Below, in pieces: positions 40,503-48,874 of a stretch of 51,104 nt of DNA; the first letter of the stretch is position 1; each line of letters starts with the position of its first letter. The translations under genes and the position numbers were made by a program. Source of the stretch: Opitutia bacterium (lineage in GTDB: Bacteria > Verrucomicrobiota > Kiritimatiellia > CAIQIC01 > Lenti-01); the NCBI GenBank assembly GCA_009928955.1, contig SABN01000009.1, positions 1 through 51,104 on the forward strand. Reading direction: 5' to 3'. Under the pieces are notes generated by a model. The model worked only from the letters and a program-made list of their open reading frames with translations. It searched no databases and had not been told where the DNA came from.

Positions 40503-41858
40503 TCATTCTGAATCCTGAATCTTGAATTCTGGATTCTGGCGGCTTCCCAGCTCGCCCTTGGCGCGCTGGAGGTTCGAGAGGGCGGTCAGGTAGTCGAATT
40601 GGGCGGCGGCGCCGCGGGTCTGCATGGCGGTGACGCCGACCTGGGTCTGGAGCAGGATGGAAATGTCCGCCGCGCCCTGCTGGTACTGCGCTTGGACGAT
40701 GCGCTGGGCTTCTTCGGCGGTTTCCAGGCTCTTGCGGACGACTTCGAGGCGTTCCCAGGCTTCCTGCGCGCCGAGGAAGGCCTGCTGCAGGTCGAGGCGG
40801 AGATTGAGGCGCGCTTGTTCCTCGTCGGCGCGGGCGGCGGCGAGGTCGGCCTGGGCGGCGCGGACGGCGGCGCGGGTGCGGGCGCCGTCGAAAACGTTGA
40901 TTTCAGCCATGACGCCGGCCACGTAGCTGTTTTCAAAGCCGCGGGCGTCTTCGCTGTCGAGATCGTAGGACCCGAAGGCGCTGACGGTGGGGGCGTAGCC
41001 GCCCTTGGCCTTGCGGACGTCCTGTTCCTTGACATGCCGCATGAGGCGGGCGGCGGCGAGTTCGGGGCGGTCCTCGTAGGCCTGCGGATTCGTGCATTTC
41101 GGCGGCGGGGCGTCGAGGGCGGCCATTCCGGGCGCTTCGATCTGTTCCGGCGCGACGAGGTCGTCGCCGATCGCGGCGTTGAGGGCGGCGAGGGCCAGTT
41201 GGGCGCCGTTGCGGGCGCGGATGAGGTCTTCGTTGGCCTGCGCGAGCTGGGTTTCGAGGTTCAAGACGTCGGTCTTGACGGCGCTGCCGGCATCGAAGCG
41301 CTCGCGGGCGATGCGCAGGCTTTCTTCGATGCTTTTGACGGCCTGGGCCTGCACGCCGGCGAAGGCCTGCGCCTGCAGGACGCCATAGAAGCCGCGGGTG
41401 ACTTCGTGGACGAGCTGGTTGCGGGCGGCGGCCAAAGCTTGCGCGCTGGCTTCGGCGCCAAACCGAGCCATGTTCTTGCCGGCGTCGCGCTGGCGGTCGA
41501 AGAGCCGCCACTGGGCGCCGACGCTGCCGCGCACGTTTTCGGCGTCCTCGGGATCGTTGGGATTGAACGCGGGGTCCTGCATGTTCAGTTGCCGCTGGTT
41601 GAGCTGCATCATGAAGGCCTGGATCGGATTGTCGCTGCGGGTATAGGCGGCGGACAGGCCGATGGCGGGGTAATCATAGGATTTGGCCTGCTGAAGCATG
41701 GCCTGGGCGGAGACGATGCGGCTGGCGGCGGCTTGCAGCGTGGGGGAGTTCTCCAGCGCGGCGGCGACGGCGTCATCCAGCGTGACGGCGCGGGCGGCGG
41801 GCGCGGCCAGCCAGGCGATCGCAAGGGCGGTTTTCAGCAGAGGTCGGTTCATGTTCAT
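40503..41858 (-). CDS. tolC: TolC-family outer-membrane efflux channel
   Basis: 451 residues with a signal peptide (ARAVT). The two tandem halves of the OEP fold are visible (LDDAVAAALENSPTLQAAASRIVSAQAML and RPELAAARLMRHVKEQDVRKAKGGYAPTVSAFGSYD), rich in Ala/Gln helices. The ATG at 41858 has GGAG 8 bases upstream. The last ten residues (NPEFKIQDSE) are encoded by a GAATTC/GATTCAG-type dispersed repeat (40503-40535) that seems to have replaced the native stop. Confidence 0.9.
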   Translation of the reverse strand: MNMNRPLLKTALAIAWLAAPAARAVTLDDAVAAALENSPTLQAAASRIVSAQAMLQQAKSYDYPAIGLSAAYTRSDNPIQAFMMQLNQRQLNMQDPAFNPNDPEDAENVRGSVGAQWRLFDRQRDAGKNMARFGAEASAQALAAARNQLVHEVTRGFYGVLQAQAFAGVQAQAVKSIEESLRIARERFDAGSAVKTDVLNLETQLAQANEDLIRARNGAQLALAALNAAIGDDLVAPEQIEAPGMAALDAPPPKCTNPQAYEDRPELAAARLMRHVKEQDVRKAKGGYAPTVSAFGSYDLDSEDARGFENSYVAGVMAEINVFDGARTRAAVRAAQADLAAARADEEQARLNLRLDLQQAFLGAQEAWERLEVVRKSLETAEEAQRIVQAQYQQGAADISILLQTQVGVTAMQTRGAAAQFDYLTALSNLQRAKGELGSRQNPEFKIQDSE

Positions 41859-42178
41859 CGTGGGGCTCCGTGTTTGGCTCGCATGCAGTTCAAAATGGTG
41901 AGGGACCGGCGGTCGCCGAGGGAGTACCAGACCTCCTTGCCGCGGCGCTGGCATTGGACGAGGCCGATGCGCAGCATCTTCTTCAGGTGGTTGGAGACGG
42001 CGGCTTGGGGCAGATCCAGCCGATCCACGAGCGCATGGACGGGGGTCGATCTCTCGGATTCGAGGATGTCGATGATCTTGAGCCGGTAGGGATGGGCGAG
42101 GAGCTTGAGGACTTTCGCCATCCGGGCCAGATCCGCGATGGAGAGATTCTCGGGACAGGGCGGGATCTTCGTTTTCAT
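41855..42178 (-). CDS. ArsR-family transcriptional repressor
   Basis: 107 residues, winged helix with the ArsR recognition helix LPQAAVSNHLKKMLRIGLVQ. The classical CVC metal site of ArsR is absent; Cys8, Cys76 and Cys98 are present, and Cys8/Cys98 could form a terminal thiol pair. It likely represses its own transcript, which runs on into tolC (stop overlaps the tolC start by 4 bases). The ATG at 42178 lies 6 bases after a predicted -10 box, so translation may be leaderless; an ATG at 42196 lies within promoter DNA. Confidence 0.85.
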   Translation of the reverse strand: MKTKIPPCPENLSIADLARMAKVLKLLAHPYRLKIIDILESERSTPVHALVDRLDLPQAAVSNHLKKMLRIGLVQCQRRGKEVWYSLGDRRSLTILNCMRAKHGAPR

Positions 42179-42184
42179 GCGTCC

Positions 42185-42212
42185 AACATATATCATTTAA
42201 TATATATGTCAA
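42185..42212 (-). promoter_or_regulatory. ArsR promoter with overlapping operator
   Basis: On the minus strand TTGACA (42207-42212), a 16-base spacer and TATGTT (42185-42190). A CATATAT-N8-ATATATG inverted repeat (42187-42208) fills the spacer and overlaps both boxes, the usual position of an ArsR operator. It is the most AT-rich stretch around. Confidence 0.78.
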
Positions 42213-42224
42213 TAATGAAATATA

Positions 42225-42812
42225 TTATTTTTCCCGGGGGGCGGCGGCCGGGGGTTTTTGGAAGGAATAGAGGGGTTTTTCGTCGAAGAATTCCGGGTCG
42301 GCGAGCTGGGCGCGCGCGAAGGCTTCGGAATCGGCGGTGGTGCCGGTCAGGACATAGCCGTCGTTTGGGGATCCGCCCGGCAAGAGCGGCGGGTGCGACT
42401 TCGCGGCGCGGTCCGCGAACGAATGGAGGTTGATGGCATGCAGATTCAGGGAATCGCCGGCGAAGATGGCCTTGAACAGGAGGTAGGCCGGGCGCGTGGC
42501 GTAGACGCCGGCATCCTCGCGCGCCTCCGGCCCGACCACCAGCAGGAGGGTGTCGCCGAGCCGGTGCAGGTTCGCCGTGAAGCGGGCGAGATCGTTGGGG
42601 CCGGCCAGGGTGACGGCATAGTCGCAATCGGCCACGGAGGACTCCGTGAAGAACGCCACCGCTTCGCTTTCCGCTTCATGCCATGCCCCGAGCAGGGAGG
42701 GCTCGGCGACGCGGGATTCTGCGGAGAGCCAAGGGTGGAGGGACTGGACGACGCATCCGGCGCAGAGAAGGGTGGCGGCCAGAAGCAGGACGGGAGCGGC
42801 GATGCTTTTCAT
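42225..42812 (-). CDS. Lipoprotein of unknown function
   Basis: 195 residues from the ATG at 42812 (AGGAG 7 bases upstream; an ATG at 42818 is too close). Signal peptide with lipobox LLCAGC. The mature part reads SLHPWLSAESRVAEPSLLGAWHEAESEAVAFFTESS, then DCDYAVTL and a C-terminal LHAINLHSFADRAAK. I see no recognised domain. It begins 3 bases after the glpK stop, so it is probably co-transcribed with it. Confidence 0.65.
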   Translation of the reverse strand: MKSIAAPVLLLAATLLCAGCVVQSLHPWLSAESRVAEPSLLGAWHEAESEAVAFFTESSVADCDYAVTLAGPNDLARFTANLHRLGDTLLLVVGPEAREDAGVYATRPAYLLFKAIFAGDSLNLHAINLHSFADRAAKSHPPLLPGGSPNDGYVLTGTTADSEAFARAQLADPEFFDEKPLYSFQKPPAAAPREK

Positions 42813-42814
42813 GG

Positions 42815-44332
42815 TCATTCTCCTTGGGGCGGGGCGGGTTCCTCCCAGCGCGCGGCGCGGGCGACGGCCTTGCGCCAGGAGGCGAGCCGGGTTTTGCGCG
42901 TTTCTCCGGACATCGCGGGGGCGAAGGTTTTTTCCGCCGGGCGCGCGGCGAGGCTTCCCGTTGTCTGCCAGCCGAGGGCGAGGGCGGCGAGGGCGGCCGC
43001 GCCGAGGGCGGTGGTTTCCATGCAGGCGGGGCGGTCGAGGGGGCAGGCGAGCAGGTCGGCCTGGAACTGCATCAGGAAATCGTCGGCAGCGGCGCCGCCA
43101 TCTACGCGCAGGCGGGAGATCGGATGGCGGGAATCCGCCTGCATGGCTTTGACGACGTCGAAGCACTGGTAGGCGATGGATTCTTCGGCGGCGCGGACGA
43201 TCTGGGCGCGGCCGGTGCCGCGCGTCAATCCCAGCAAGGCGCCGCGCGCATACATGTCCCAATGGGGCGCGCCGAGGCCGGAAAAGGCGGGCACCAGCAC
43301 GACGCCGCCGGCGTCGGGGATGGAAGCGGCGATGGGGCCGGCATCGGAGGCGCGCGCGATGATTTTCAGTTCGTCGCGCAGCCACTGCATGACGGCGCCG
43401 CCCATGAACACGCTGCCTTCCAAGGCGTAGGACGGGGCGCCGGGGCGGGTTTGGGCGGTGAGGGTGGTCAGCAGGCCTTGCCGGGAAACGACGGGATCGG
43501 CGCCGACATTCATCAGCAGGAAGCAGCCGGTTCCGTAGGTGTTCTTGGTTTGTCCGGGTTCGAAGCAGCCTTGGCCGAAGAGCGCGGCCTGCTGGTCGCC
43601 CGCGAGGCCGGCGACGGAGGGGGGGTGGGGGCCGAACTCGGGCAGGCGGCAGGCGGCGGCAACGCCGGAGGAGGAGACGACGGCGGGGAGCATGGAGGGG
43701 GGGATGCCGAAGAGGTCGAGGAGTTCGTCGTCCCAGCGGAGGGAGTGGATGTCGAAGAGCATGGTGCGGGAAGCGTTGGTGAAGTCGGTGACGTGCGCCT
43801 GCCCCCCGGAGAGTTTCCAGACGAGCCAGGAGTCGATGGTGCCGCAAAGCAGGTCGCCGCGGCGGGCGGAATTCCGGGCGCCGTCGACATGGTCGAGGAT
43901 CCATTGGATCTTGGTGGCGGAGAAGTAGGCGTCGAGGACGAGGCCGGTCTTTTCGCGGATGCGGTTCCCGAGGCCCCGTTGCCGGAGCGACTCGCACCTA
44001 TCGGCGGTGCGGCGGCATTGCCAGACGATGGCGTCATGGATGGGCCGGCCGGTGCGGCGGTTCCAGACCACGACGGTTTCGCGCTGGTTGGCCACCGCGA
44101 GGGCGGCGATGCGGCCGGGTTCGCATCCGGCGCGCTTCAGCACTTGGAGCATCGCGGTCCGCTGCGACTGCCAGAGGACTTCGGGATCGTGCTCGACCCA
44201 GCCCGGCTGCGGATACCTCTGCGGAAATTCCTGTTGTTCGGCCGCGCGGACCTGCAAGTCCCGGTCGAAGAGGATGGCGCGCGAACTGGTCGTGCCTTGG
44301 TCGAGGGCCAGAATGAAGGATTCGTTCGTCAT
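42815..44332 (-). CDS. glpK: Glycerol kinase
   Basis: 505 residues, the normal length. FGGY kinase marks: LALDQGTTSSRAILFD, NQRETVVVWNRRTGRPIHDAIVWQCRRTA, GLVLDAYFSATKIQWILDHV, GTIDSWLVWKLSGG, GDQQAALFGQGCFEPGQTKNTYGTGCFLL and SALGAAALA-type C-terminus. It phosphorylates glycerol to glycerol-3-phosphate for lipid synthesis or catabolism. No glpF or glpD is adjacent; a lipoprotein gene follows and an EamA transporter precedes. Confidence 0.95.
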   Translation of the reverse strand: MTNESFILALDQGTTSSRAILFDRDLQVRAAEQQEFPQRYPQPGWVEHDPEVLWQSQRTAMLQVLKRAGCEPGRIAALAVANQRETVVVWNRRTGRPIHDAIVWQCRRTADRCESLRQRGLGNRIREKTGLVLDAYFSATKIQWILDHVDGARNSARRGDLLCGTIDSWLVWKLSGGQAHVTDFTNASRTMLFDIHSLRWDDELLDLFGIPPSMLPAVVSSSGVAAACRLPEFGPHPPSVAGLAGDQQAALFGQGCFEPGQTKNTYGTGCFLLMNVGADPVVSRQGLLTTLTAQTRPGAPSYALEGSVFMGGAVMQWLRDELKIIARASDAGPIAASIPDAGGVVLVPAFSGLGAPHWDMYARGALLGLTRGTGRAQIVRAAEESIAYQCFDVVKAMQADSRHPISRLRVDGGAAADDFLMQFQADLLACPLDRPACMETTALGAAALAALALGWQTTGSLAARPAEKTFAPAMSGETRKTRLASWRKAVARAARWEEPAPPQGE

Positions 44333-44379
44333 GGCGCCGCCACCTTCCCAGTGTGGCGCTTCGCGGGGCCGGGGGCAAG

Positions 44380-45219
44380 CTAGGAGTTGCGCACGGGGAG
44401 GAGGGCGGTGCCGATGAGGAGGGCGCCGGCGAAGAGCGTCCAGCAATTGGCGGGTTCGCGGAAGAGGATCAAGGAGACGGCGACGCCGAGGGGGATCTTG
44501 AGGTTGTTCAGGACGGCGAGCTGGCCGGCGGAGACGCGGCGCGCGCCGCGGTTCCACAAGAAGAAGCAGAGGCCCGAGGCGACGACGCCGAGATAGGCGA
44601 GGACGATCCCCTGGAGGAGGGACGGGGCGGGCGGCGTGGCCGCCAGGGCGAGGGGCAGGGCCATGGGGGTGAGGACGGCAAAGCCGCCGAAGTGCATCCA
44701 GAAGAAGACGCGGTGATCGGGCATGGTTTTTTCAAGACGGGCCATGAGGCCGCGGTAGGCGAGTTGGCCGGCAGCGAAGCAGAGATTGGAGACCTGCACG
44801 AGCAGGAAGCCGACCAGCGGGGCGGCGGATTCCAGTTCGGCCCATTTGATGACCGCGGCGCCGCCGACGGCCAGCGACGCGGCCGCGAAATTGAACGGGC
44901 GGAAGCGCCGCGAGCCGAGATCGCTCAATAGCGCGACCAGGATCGGCGTCATCACGGTGAAGAGCGCGACTTCGTGGGACTTGAGATAGCGAAAGCTGGT
45001 GAGGTAGGCCCAATACATGAAGCCGAACTGGACCGCGCCGATCGCGAAGAGACCGAGGCCGGTTTTCCAGGGCACGCGGCGGACGAAGGGCAGGAACACG
45101 GCGGCGGAAAGGCCAAGGCGCACCCAGCCCACCCACGCGGGCGAGAGTCCGGGCAGATATTTGCCGATGAGCCCGAACGAAAAGGCCCACACGATCGAAA
45201 CGACGACGAGATAGCTCAT
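44380..45219 (-). CDS. EamA (DMT superfamily) transporter
   Basis: 279 residues with ten predicted membrane helices in two EamA repeats: VVSIVWAFSFGLIGKYLPGLSPAWVGWVRLGLSA and LAYLGVVASGLCFFLWNRGARRVSAGQLAVLNNLKIPLGV. DMT transporters export amino acids or small metabolites; substrate cannot be assigned. The ATG at 45219 is the first credible start. It lies 47 bases upstream of glpK in the same direction. The 150-base gap to the divergent gene at 45370 has no recognisable element. Confidence 0.85.
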   Translation of the reverse strand: MSYLVVVSIVWAFSFGLIGKYLPGLSPAWVGWVRLGLSAAVFLPFVRRVPWKTGLGLFAIGAVQFGFMYWAYLTSFRYLKSHEVALFTVMTPILVALLSDLGSRRFRPFNFAAASLAVGGAAVIKWAELESAAPLVGFLLVQVSNLCFAAGQLAYRGLMARLEKTMPDHRVFFWMHFGGFAVLTPMALPLALAATPPAPSLLQGIVLAYLGVVASGLCFFLWNRGARRVSAGQLAVLNNLKIPLGVAVSLILFREPANCWTLFAGALLIGTALLPVRNS

Positions 45220-45369
45220 GGGCGGGGAGTATGGGGAAGAAAACCGGCAAACATAAGGGAAATGTTCGGATATTTTGCGCGGCGCGGTGGATGCTTGACC
45301 GGTGTTCGGCCGAGGCCTATTCTCTCGTTGTTCAGCCGGAGATTGCGGAGCAGGAGAATAAAATATCCC

Positions 45370-46071
45370 ATGAAAATCTGGAACGGGTTGAGTTGGATTC
45401 TGGCGGCGCTGGTCGGCGGGGCGATCCCGGTCGCGGCGCAAACCGAGCAACTGGAAGCGACGGTGCTCGACGGGGCGGGCAGCCGCGCAGCGGGCGGCGA
45501 TTACCAACTGGTGACGGCGACGGCCCAGCCGGGCGGCATCCGGACGTCCGGGGCGGGCGGGACCGGCGGCCTGCGCCACCACGCGGGCTTCCTCGGCGCG
45601 TTTGCGTTGAGGACCGACTTGGACCACGACGGCAACGGCCTGCCGGACGAATGGGACGACGACAACGACGGCGACGGCCTGGGAGATGGCGCCGAAATCG
45701 CCGGCAGCGATTTTGCCGCGGCCTGGGGCGTGGCCGCGCCGACGGACCTGAACGCGCCCGACAGCGACGGCGACGGCGCGGGCGACGACCACGAACTGCA
45801 GGCGGGTACGGATCCGAACGATCCGGACAGCCTGTTCACTATCACGGACGTCCAGCGGGAAGGGCCGGGCGCGCGCGTGACCTGGAAAGGTCGCGGCGAC
45901 GGCACCGGCTACCGGGTGCTTGGCCACGACGGCGCCTATGCGCCGCCGGCCGACGAACTGGACGTCGTCGTGGTGGCCGATCCCGGACTGGGCGTCTGGC
46001 ACGCGGCGGAAGGCACCTGGCTGGATCCGGACGAAACGGCCGGGCGACACTACGGCGTCGAGAAGCAATGA
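45370..46071 (+). CDS. Exported protein with thrombospondin type-3-like calcium repeats
   Basis: 233 residues with a signal peptide (VAAQ). Residues ~82-105 (DLDHDGNGLPDEWDDDNDGDG) and ~127-150 (NAPDSDGDGAGDDHELQAGTDPNDPDS) are aspartate-rich DxDxDG calcium-binding repeats of the type common in surface adhesins of PVC bacteria. A C-terminal beta domain follows. The stop overlaps an ATG of the next frame (46068), but the real next start is 46098. It probably works with the fibre encoded downstream. Confidence 0.8.
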   Translation: MKIWNGLSWILAALVGGAIPVAAQTEQLEATVLDGAGSRAAGGDYQLVTATAQPGGIRTSGAGGTGGLRHHAGFLGAFALRTDLDHDGNGLPDEWDDDNDGDGLGDGAEIAGSDFAAAWGVAAPTDLNAPDSDGDGAGDDHELQAGTDPNDPDSLFTITDVQREGPGARVTWKGRGDGTGYRVLGHDGAYAPPADELDVVVVADPGLGVWHAAEGTWLDPDETAGRHYGVEKQ

Positions 46072-46097
46072 ATTTCGAACAAACAGGAGGCGGGAAA

Positions 46098-48809
46098 ATG
46101 AAGAAGCAAATCGGTTGGGCGGCGGCTGGATTGGCGGCGTGGGCGACGGCGGCGGGGGCGTTCCCGACGGCCATTCACCAGCAGGGGCGGCTGCTGGACG
46201 GCACGAACCTCTACAACGGAGCGGCGACGATCGCCTATCGGCTGTACGACGTGTCCGAAGCCGGTGCGGCCTTGGCGGGCGCCACCAACGACGTGACCGT
46301 GGTGGATGGCCTCTATGCGGCCGATCTGGATTTGACGCCGGCGGAGTGGGCGGCGGTCCTGACGAACGCGGAACTCTATTTGGAAACGGACGTCAACGGC
46401 ACCCCGCTGGCCCCCCGCGAACGCCTGGGCGCGGTGCCCTACGCCCAACTGGCGGCGGGCGTGACCAACGGCGCCATCGGCGAACTCCAGCTGGCCGACG
46501 GCGCGGCGACGGCGGACAAAATCGGACTGGGCGCGGTGACGGTAGGCAAGCTCGGCGCGGGCGCCGTGACGGCGGCCAAAATCGGTCCCGGGGCGGTGAC
46601 GGGCGACAAACTCGGGGGCGATTCGGTGAATTCGGACAAGATCGCCGATGGCAGCATCACGACGGCCGACGTGGCGGCCAACGCGTTTTGGCAGACGGAC
46701 GGCAACACGGGGGTGGGCGGCGGAAAGTTCATCGGCACGACGGACGGGACGTCGTTCGAAATCCGTTGCCTGAACGAATCGGTTTTCCGCGCGGACAACT
46801 ACTTTTTGGTCGCCGGCACGACCATCCAGATCGGGCGATCCAATTTGGTGGTGTTTTCGCCCGGAGCCGTGTTGGCCGGCGGTTTCCAGAACAGCATCGA
46901 AGACATGAGCTACAACGCTACCTTGAGCGGTGGCACGCGGAATGTCATCGAGCACCAGGCGCAGAGCAGCGTGCTGGCCGGCGGATATGGCAACCGGATC
47001 GGCACCAACGCCTTTGCGGCCACCGTGTCGGGCGGCTTCGACAATACGATCGGCCCGGGCGCTGAAAAAGCGGTGGTGGCCGGCGGCCTGGCGAACTCGG
47101 TGTCGGCGATCAACGCCGCGATCGGCGGCGGCGCGAGCAACGAGGTGTCCGGCGCCCGGAGCGTCGTGGCCGGCGGAGCCTACAACCGTGTCTTGGCGGC
47201 GGACGCGGCGATCGGCGGCGGCACCGGGAACGTCGCCACCAATACGGCCTTGCAAAGCGTCATCGGCGGCGGAGCGGGAAATCTGGCCGCCGGCGCCTGG
47301 TCGGTGGTGGCGGGCGGCCAGAACAACCAAGCGGCAGGAGCAGCGGCGGTCGGCGGCGGGGACGGCAACCGGGCGATGGATTATGCGTGTACGGTGGGCG
47401 GCGGAGCCGGCAACGTCGCCGTAGGCGGCGCCTGGGCCACGGTGGGCGGGGGAAACTTCAACCAGGCCACCGGCGCCAACGCGACGGTGGCCGGCGGGGT
47501 GCTCAACGTGGCGCAGGAGAAGGGATTCGTGGGCGGCGGCGGCAACAACCGGATGGGCGTGGCTGGCCGCTACGGTGTGATCGCGGGCGGCGCCAGCAAC
47601 GTGCTGTTTGCGCCGTTTGGCTTCATCGGCGGCGGCGGCGGGAACGTCGTAAGCAACGGGGCGAACCAGAGCGTCGTCGGCGGCGGCGGGAACAACGCGA
47701 TTGGTGAAGATTCCGCGCAGGGCGTGATTGCCGGCGGGATGAACAACTACATCTTTACCAATTCCCCCTACGGCGCCATTGGCGGAGGGATGAGCAATAT
47801 GCTGATCGGGACCGGCAGCGCGATCGGCGGCGGAATCAACAACTCCAGTCTGGGGGATTCTACGACGATCGCGGGCGGTTTGAGAAATGGCGTGTGGGGA
47901 TCGGAAGCCACCATCGGCGGCGGGGGGGGCAACTTTGCGATGGGCGGCGCCACGGTGGCCGGCGGCGAGAGCAACAGCGCGGGGGGCGCTTACAGCATGA
48001 TCCCGGGCGGATTTTCCAACAGCACGATAGGCGCCTACAGTTTCGCGGCGGGACAGCAGGCGTATGCGATGTACAAGGGCTCGTTCGTCTGGGCGGACAG
48101 CACCGACGAGAAGTTCGAGTCCACCACCAACGACCAGTTCAGCGTGCGCGCGGCGGGAGGCGTACGCCTGGTGGGTTCGACCAACCTCGGTTCGCTGACG
48201 GTGTCGCCGCTGCACAACCCGGGCAACCAGGATGCGCAGATCTATCTGACCGAAACCGAGGCAGGGAGCTACGGGACGATTCTCCGGCATGACGGGGGCG
48301 CCAACGAGTTTCAGATTTTTGGCAAGAACGGAACCAACATTTATGGACCGAATCTGGTCGTGACGCGCGATACGGGACGCGTCGGCGTCGGCCGGACGCC
48401 GACGGCCAACGCGCTGGAAGTGGAAGGCAACGCCTCAAAGACGGCCGCAGGCGATTGGTTGGCGCATTCGGACGCGCGCATCAAGACGGACGTGCGGACG
48501 ATCGAAGGCGCGCTGGAGACGCTGGCCAAGCTGCGGCCGGTGGCGTTCCGCTACACGGCGGAACACCGGGCGAAGCACCCATCCATCGAAGATCGCGACT
48601 ACAACAACTTCATCGCCCAGGAATACCGCGAGGTGTTCCCCGACGCTGTGAAGGAAGACGGCGAAGGGTTGCTGATGCTGGACCCCTATGATACGCAGCC
48701 CTATCTGGTGCGGGCCGCGCAGGAACTGGCCGCTGCGGTCGCCGAGCTGCGGCAGGAAAACGCGGAGCTGAAACGGCGCCTGGACGCGCTCGAAGCCGCG
48801 CAACCCTGA
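46098..48809 (+). CDS. Large surface fibre: YadA-head-like repeats with C-terminal S74 chaperone domain
   Basis: 903 residues. AGGAGG lies 7 bases before the ATG at 46098; a signal peptide (TAAGA-FP) follows. Residues ~115-205 contain phage-fibre-like repeats (GAVTVGKLGAGAVTAAKIG). Residues ~255-655 hold about 25 repeats of ~14-17 residues centred on GGxxN (VVAGGLANSV, AIGGGASNEV), the left-handed trimeric beta-roll of YadA/Hep_Hag heads. Residues ~790-840 form an S74 intramolecular chaperone (SDARIKTDVRTIEGALETL), which trims itself off phage spikes. The tail (AELRQENAELKRRLDALE) is a coiled coil. No YadA anchor is seen. Confidence 0.85.
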   Translation: MKKQIGWAAAGLAAWATAAGAFPTAIHQQGRLLDGTNLYNGAATIAYRLYDVSEAGAALAGATNDVTVVDGLYAADLDLTPAEWAAVLTNAELYLETDVNGTPLAPRERLGAVPYAQLAAGVTNGAIGELQLADGAATADKIGLGAVTVGKLGAGAVTAAKIGPGAVTGDKLGGDSVNSDKIADGSITTADVAANAFWQTDGNTGVGGGKFIGTTDGTSFEIRCLNESVFRADNYFLVAGTTIQIGRSNLVVFSPGAVLAGGFQNSIEDMSYNATLSGGTRNVIEHQAQSSVLAGGYGNRIGTNAFAATVSGGFDNTIGPGAEKAVVAGGLANSVSAINAAIGGGASNEVSGARSVVAGGAYNRVLAADAAIGGGTGNVATNTALQSVIGGGAGNLAAGAWSVVAGGQNNQAAGAAAVGGGDGNRAMDYACTVGGGAGNVAVGGAWATVGGGNFNQATGANATVAGGVLNVAQEKGFVGGGGNNRMGVAGRYGVIAGGASNVLFAPFGFIGGGGGNVVSNGANQSVVGGGGNNAIGEDSAQGVIAGGMNNYIFTNSPYGAIGGGMSNMLIGTGSAIGGGINNSSLGDSTTIAGGLRNGVWGSEATIGGGGGNFAMGGATVAGGESNSAGGAYSMIPGGFSNSTIGAYSFAAGQQAYAMYKGSFVWADSTDEKFESTTNDQFSVRAAGGVRLVGSTNLGSLTVSPLHNPGNQDAQIYLTETEAGSYGTILRHDGGANEFQIFGKNGTNIYGPNLVVTRDTGRVGVGRTPTANALEVEGNASKTAAGDWLAHSDARIKTDVRTIEGALETLAKLRPVAFRYTAEHRAKHPSIEDRDYNNFIAQEYREVFPDAVKEDGEGLLMLDPYDTQPYLVRAAQELAAAVAELRQENAELKRRLDALEAAQP

Positions 48810-48834
48810 CGCCCGCGCGCGGCGCAAATGAAAA

Positions 48835-48858
48835 GGCCCCGCCGGGTTCGGCGGGGCC
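48835..48858. terminator. Bidirectional terminator between convergent genes
   Basis: Perfect 9-base stem GGCCCCGCC / GGCGGGGCC with a 6-base loop. TTTT follows on the minus strand; on the plus strand the tail is only TGGGGTGTTT. It separates the fibre gene from the periplasmic protein gene. Confidence 0.85.
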
Positions 48859-48874
48859 TGGGGTGTTTCTCGGA

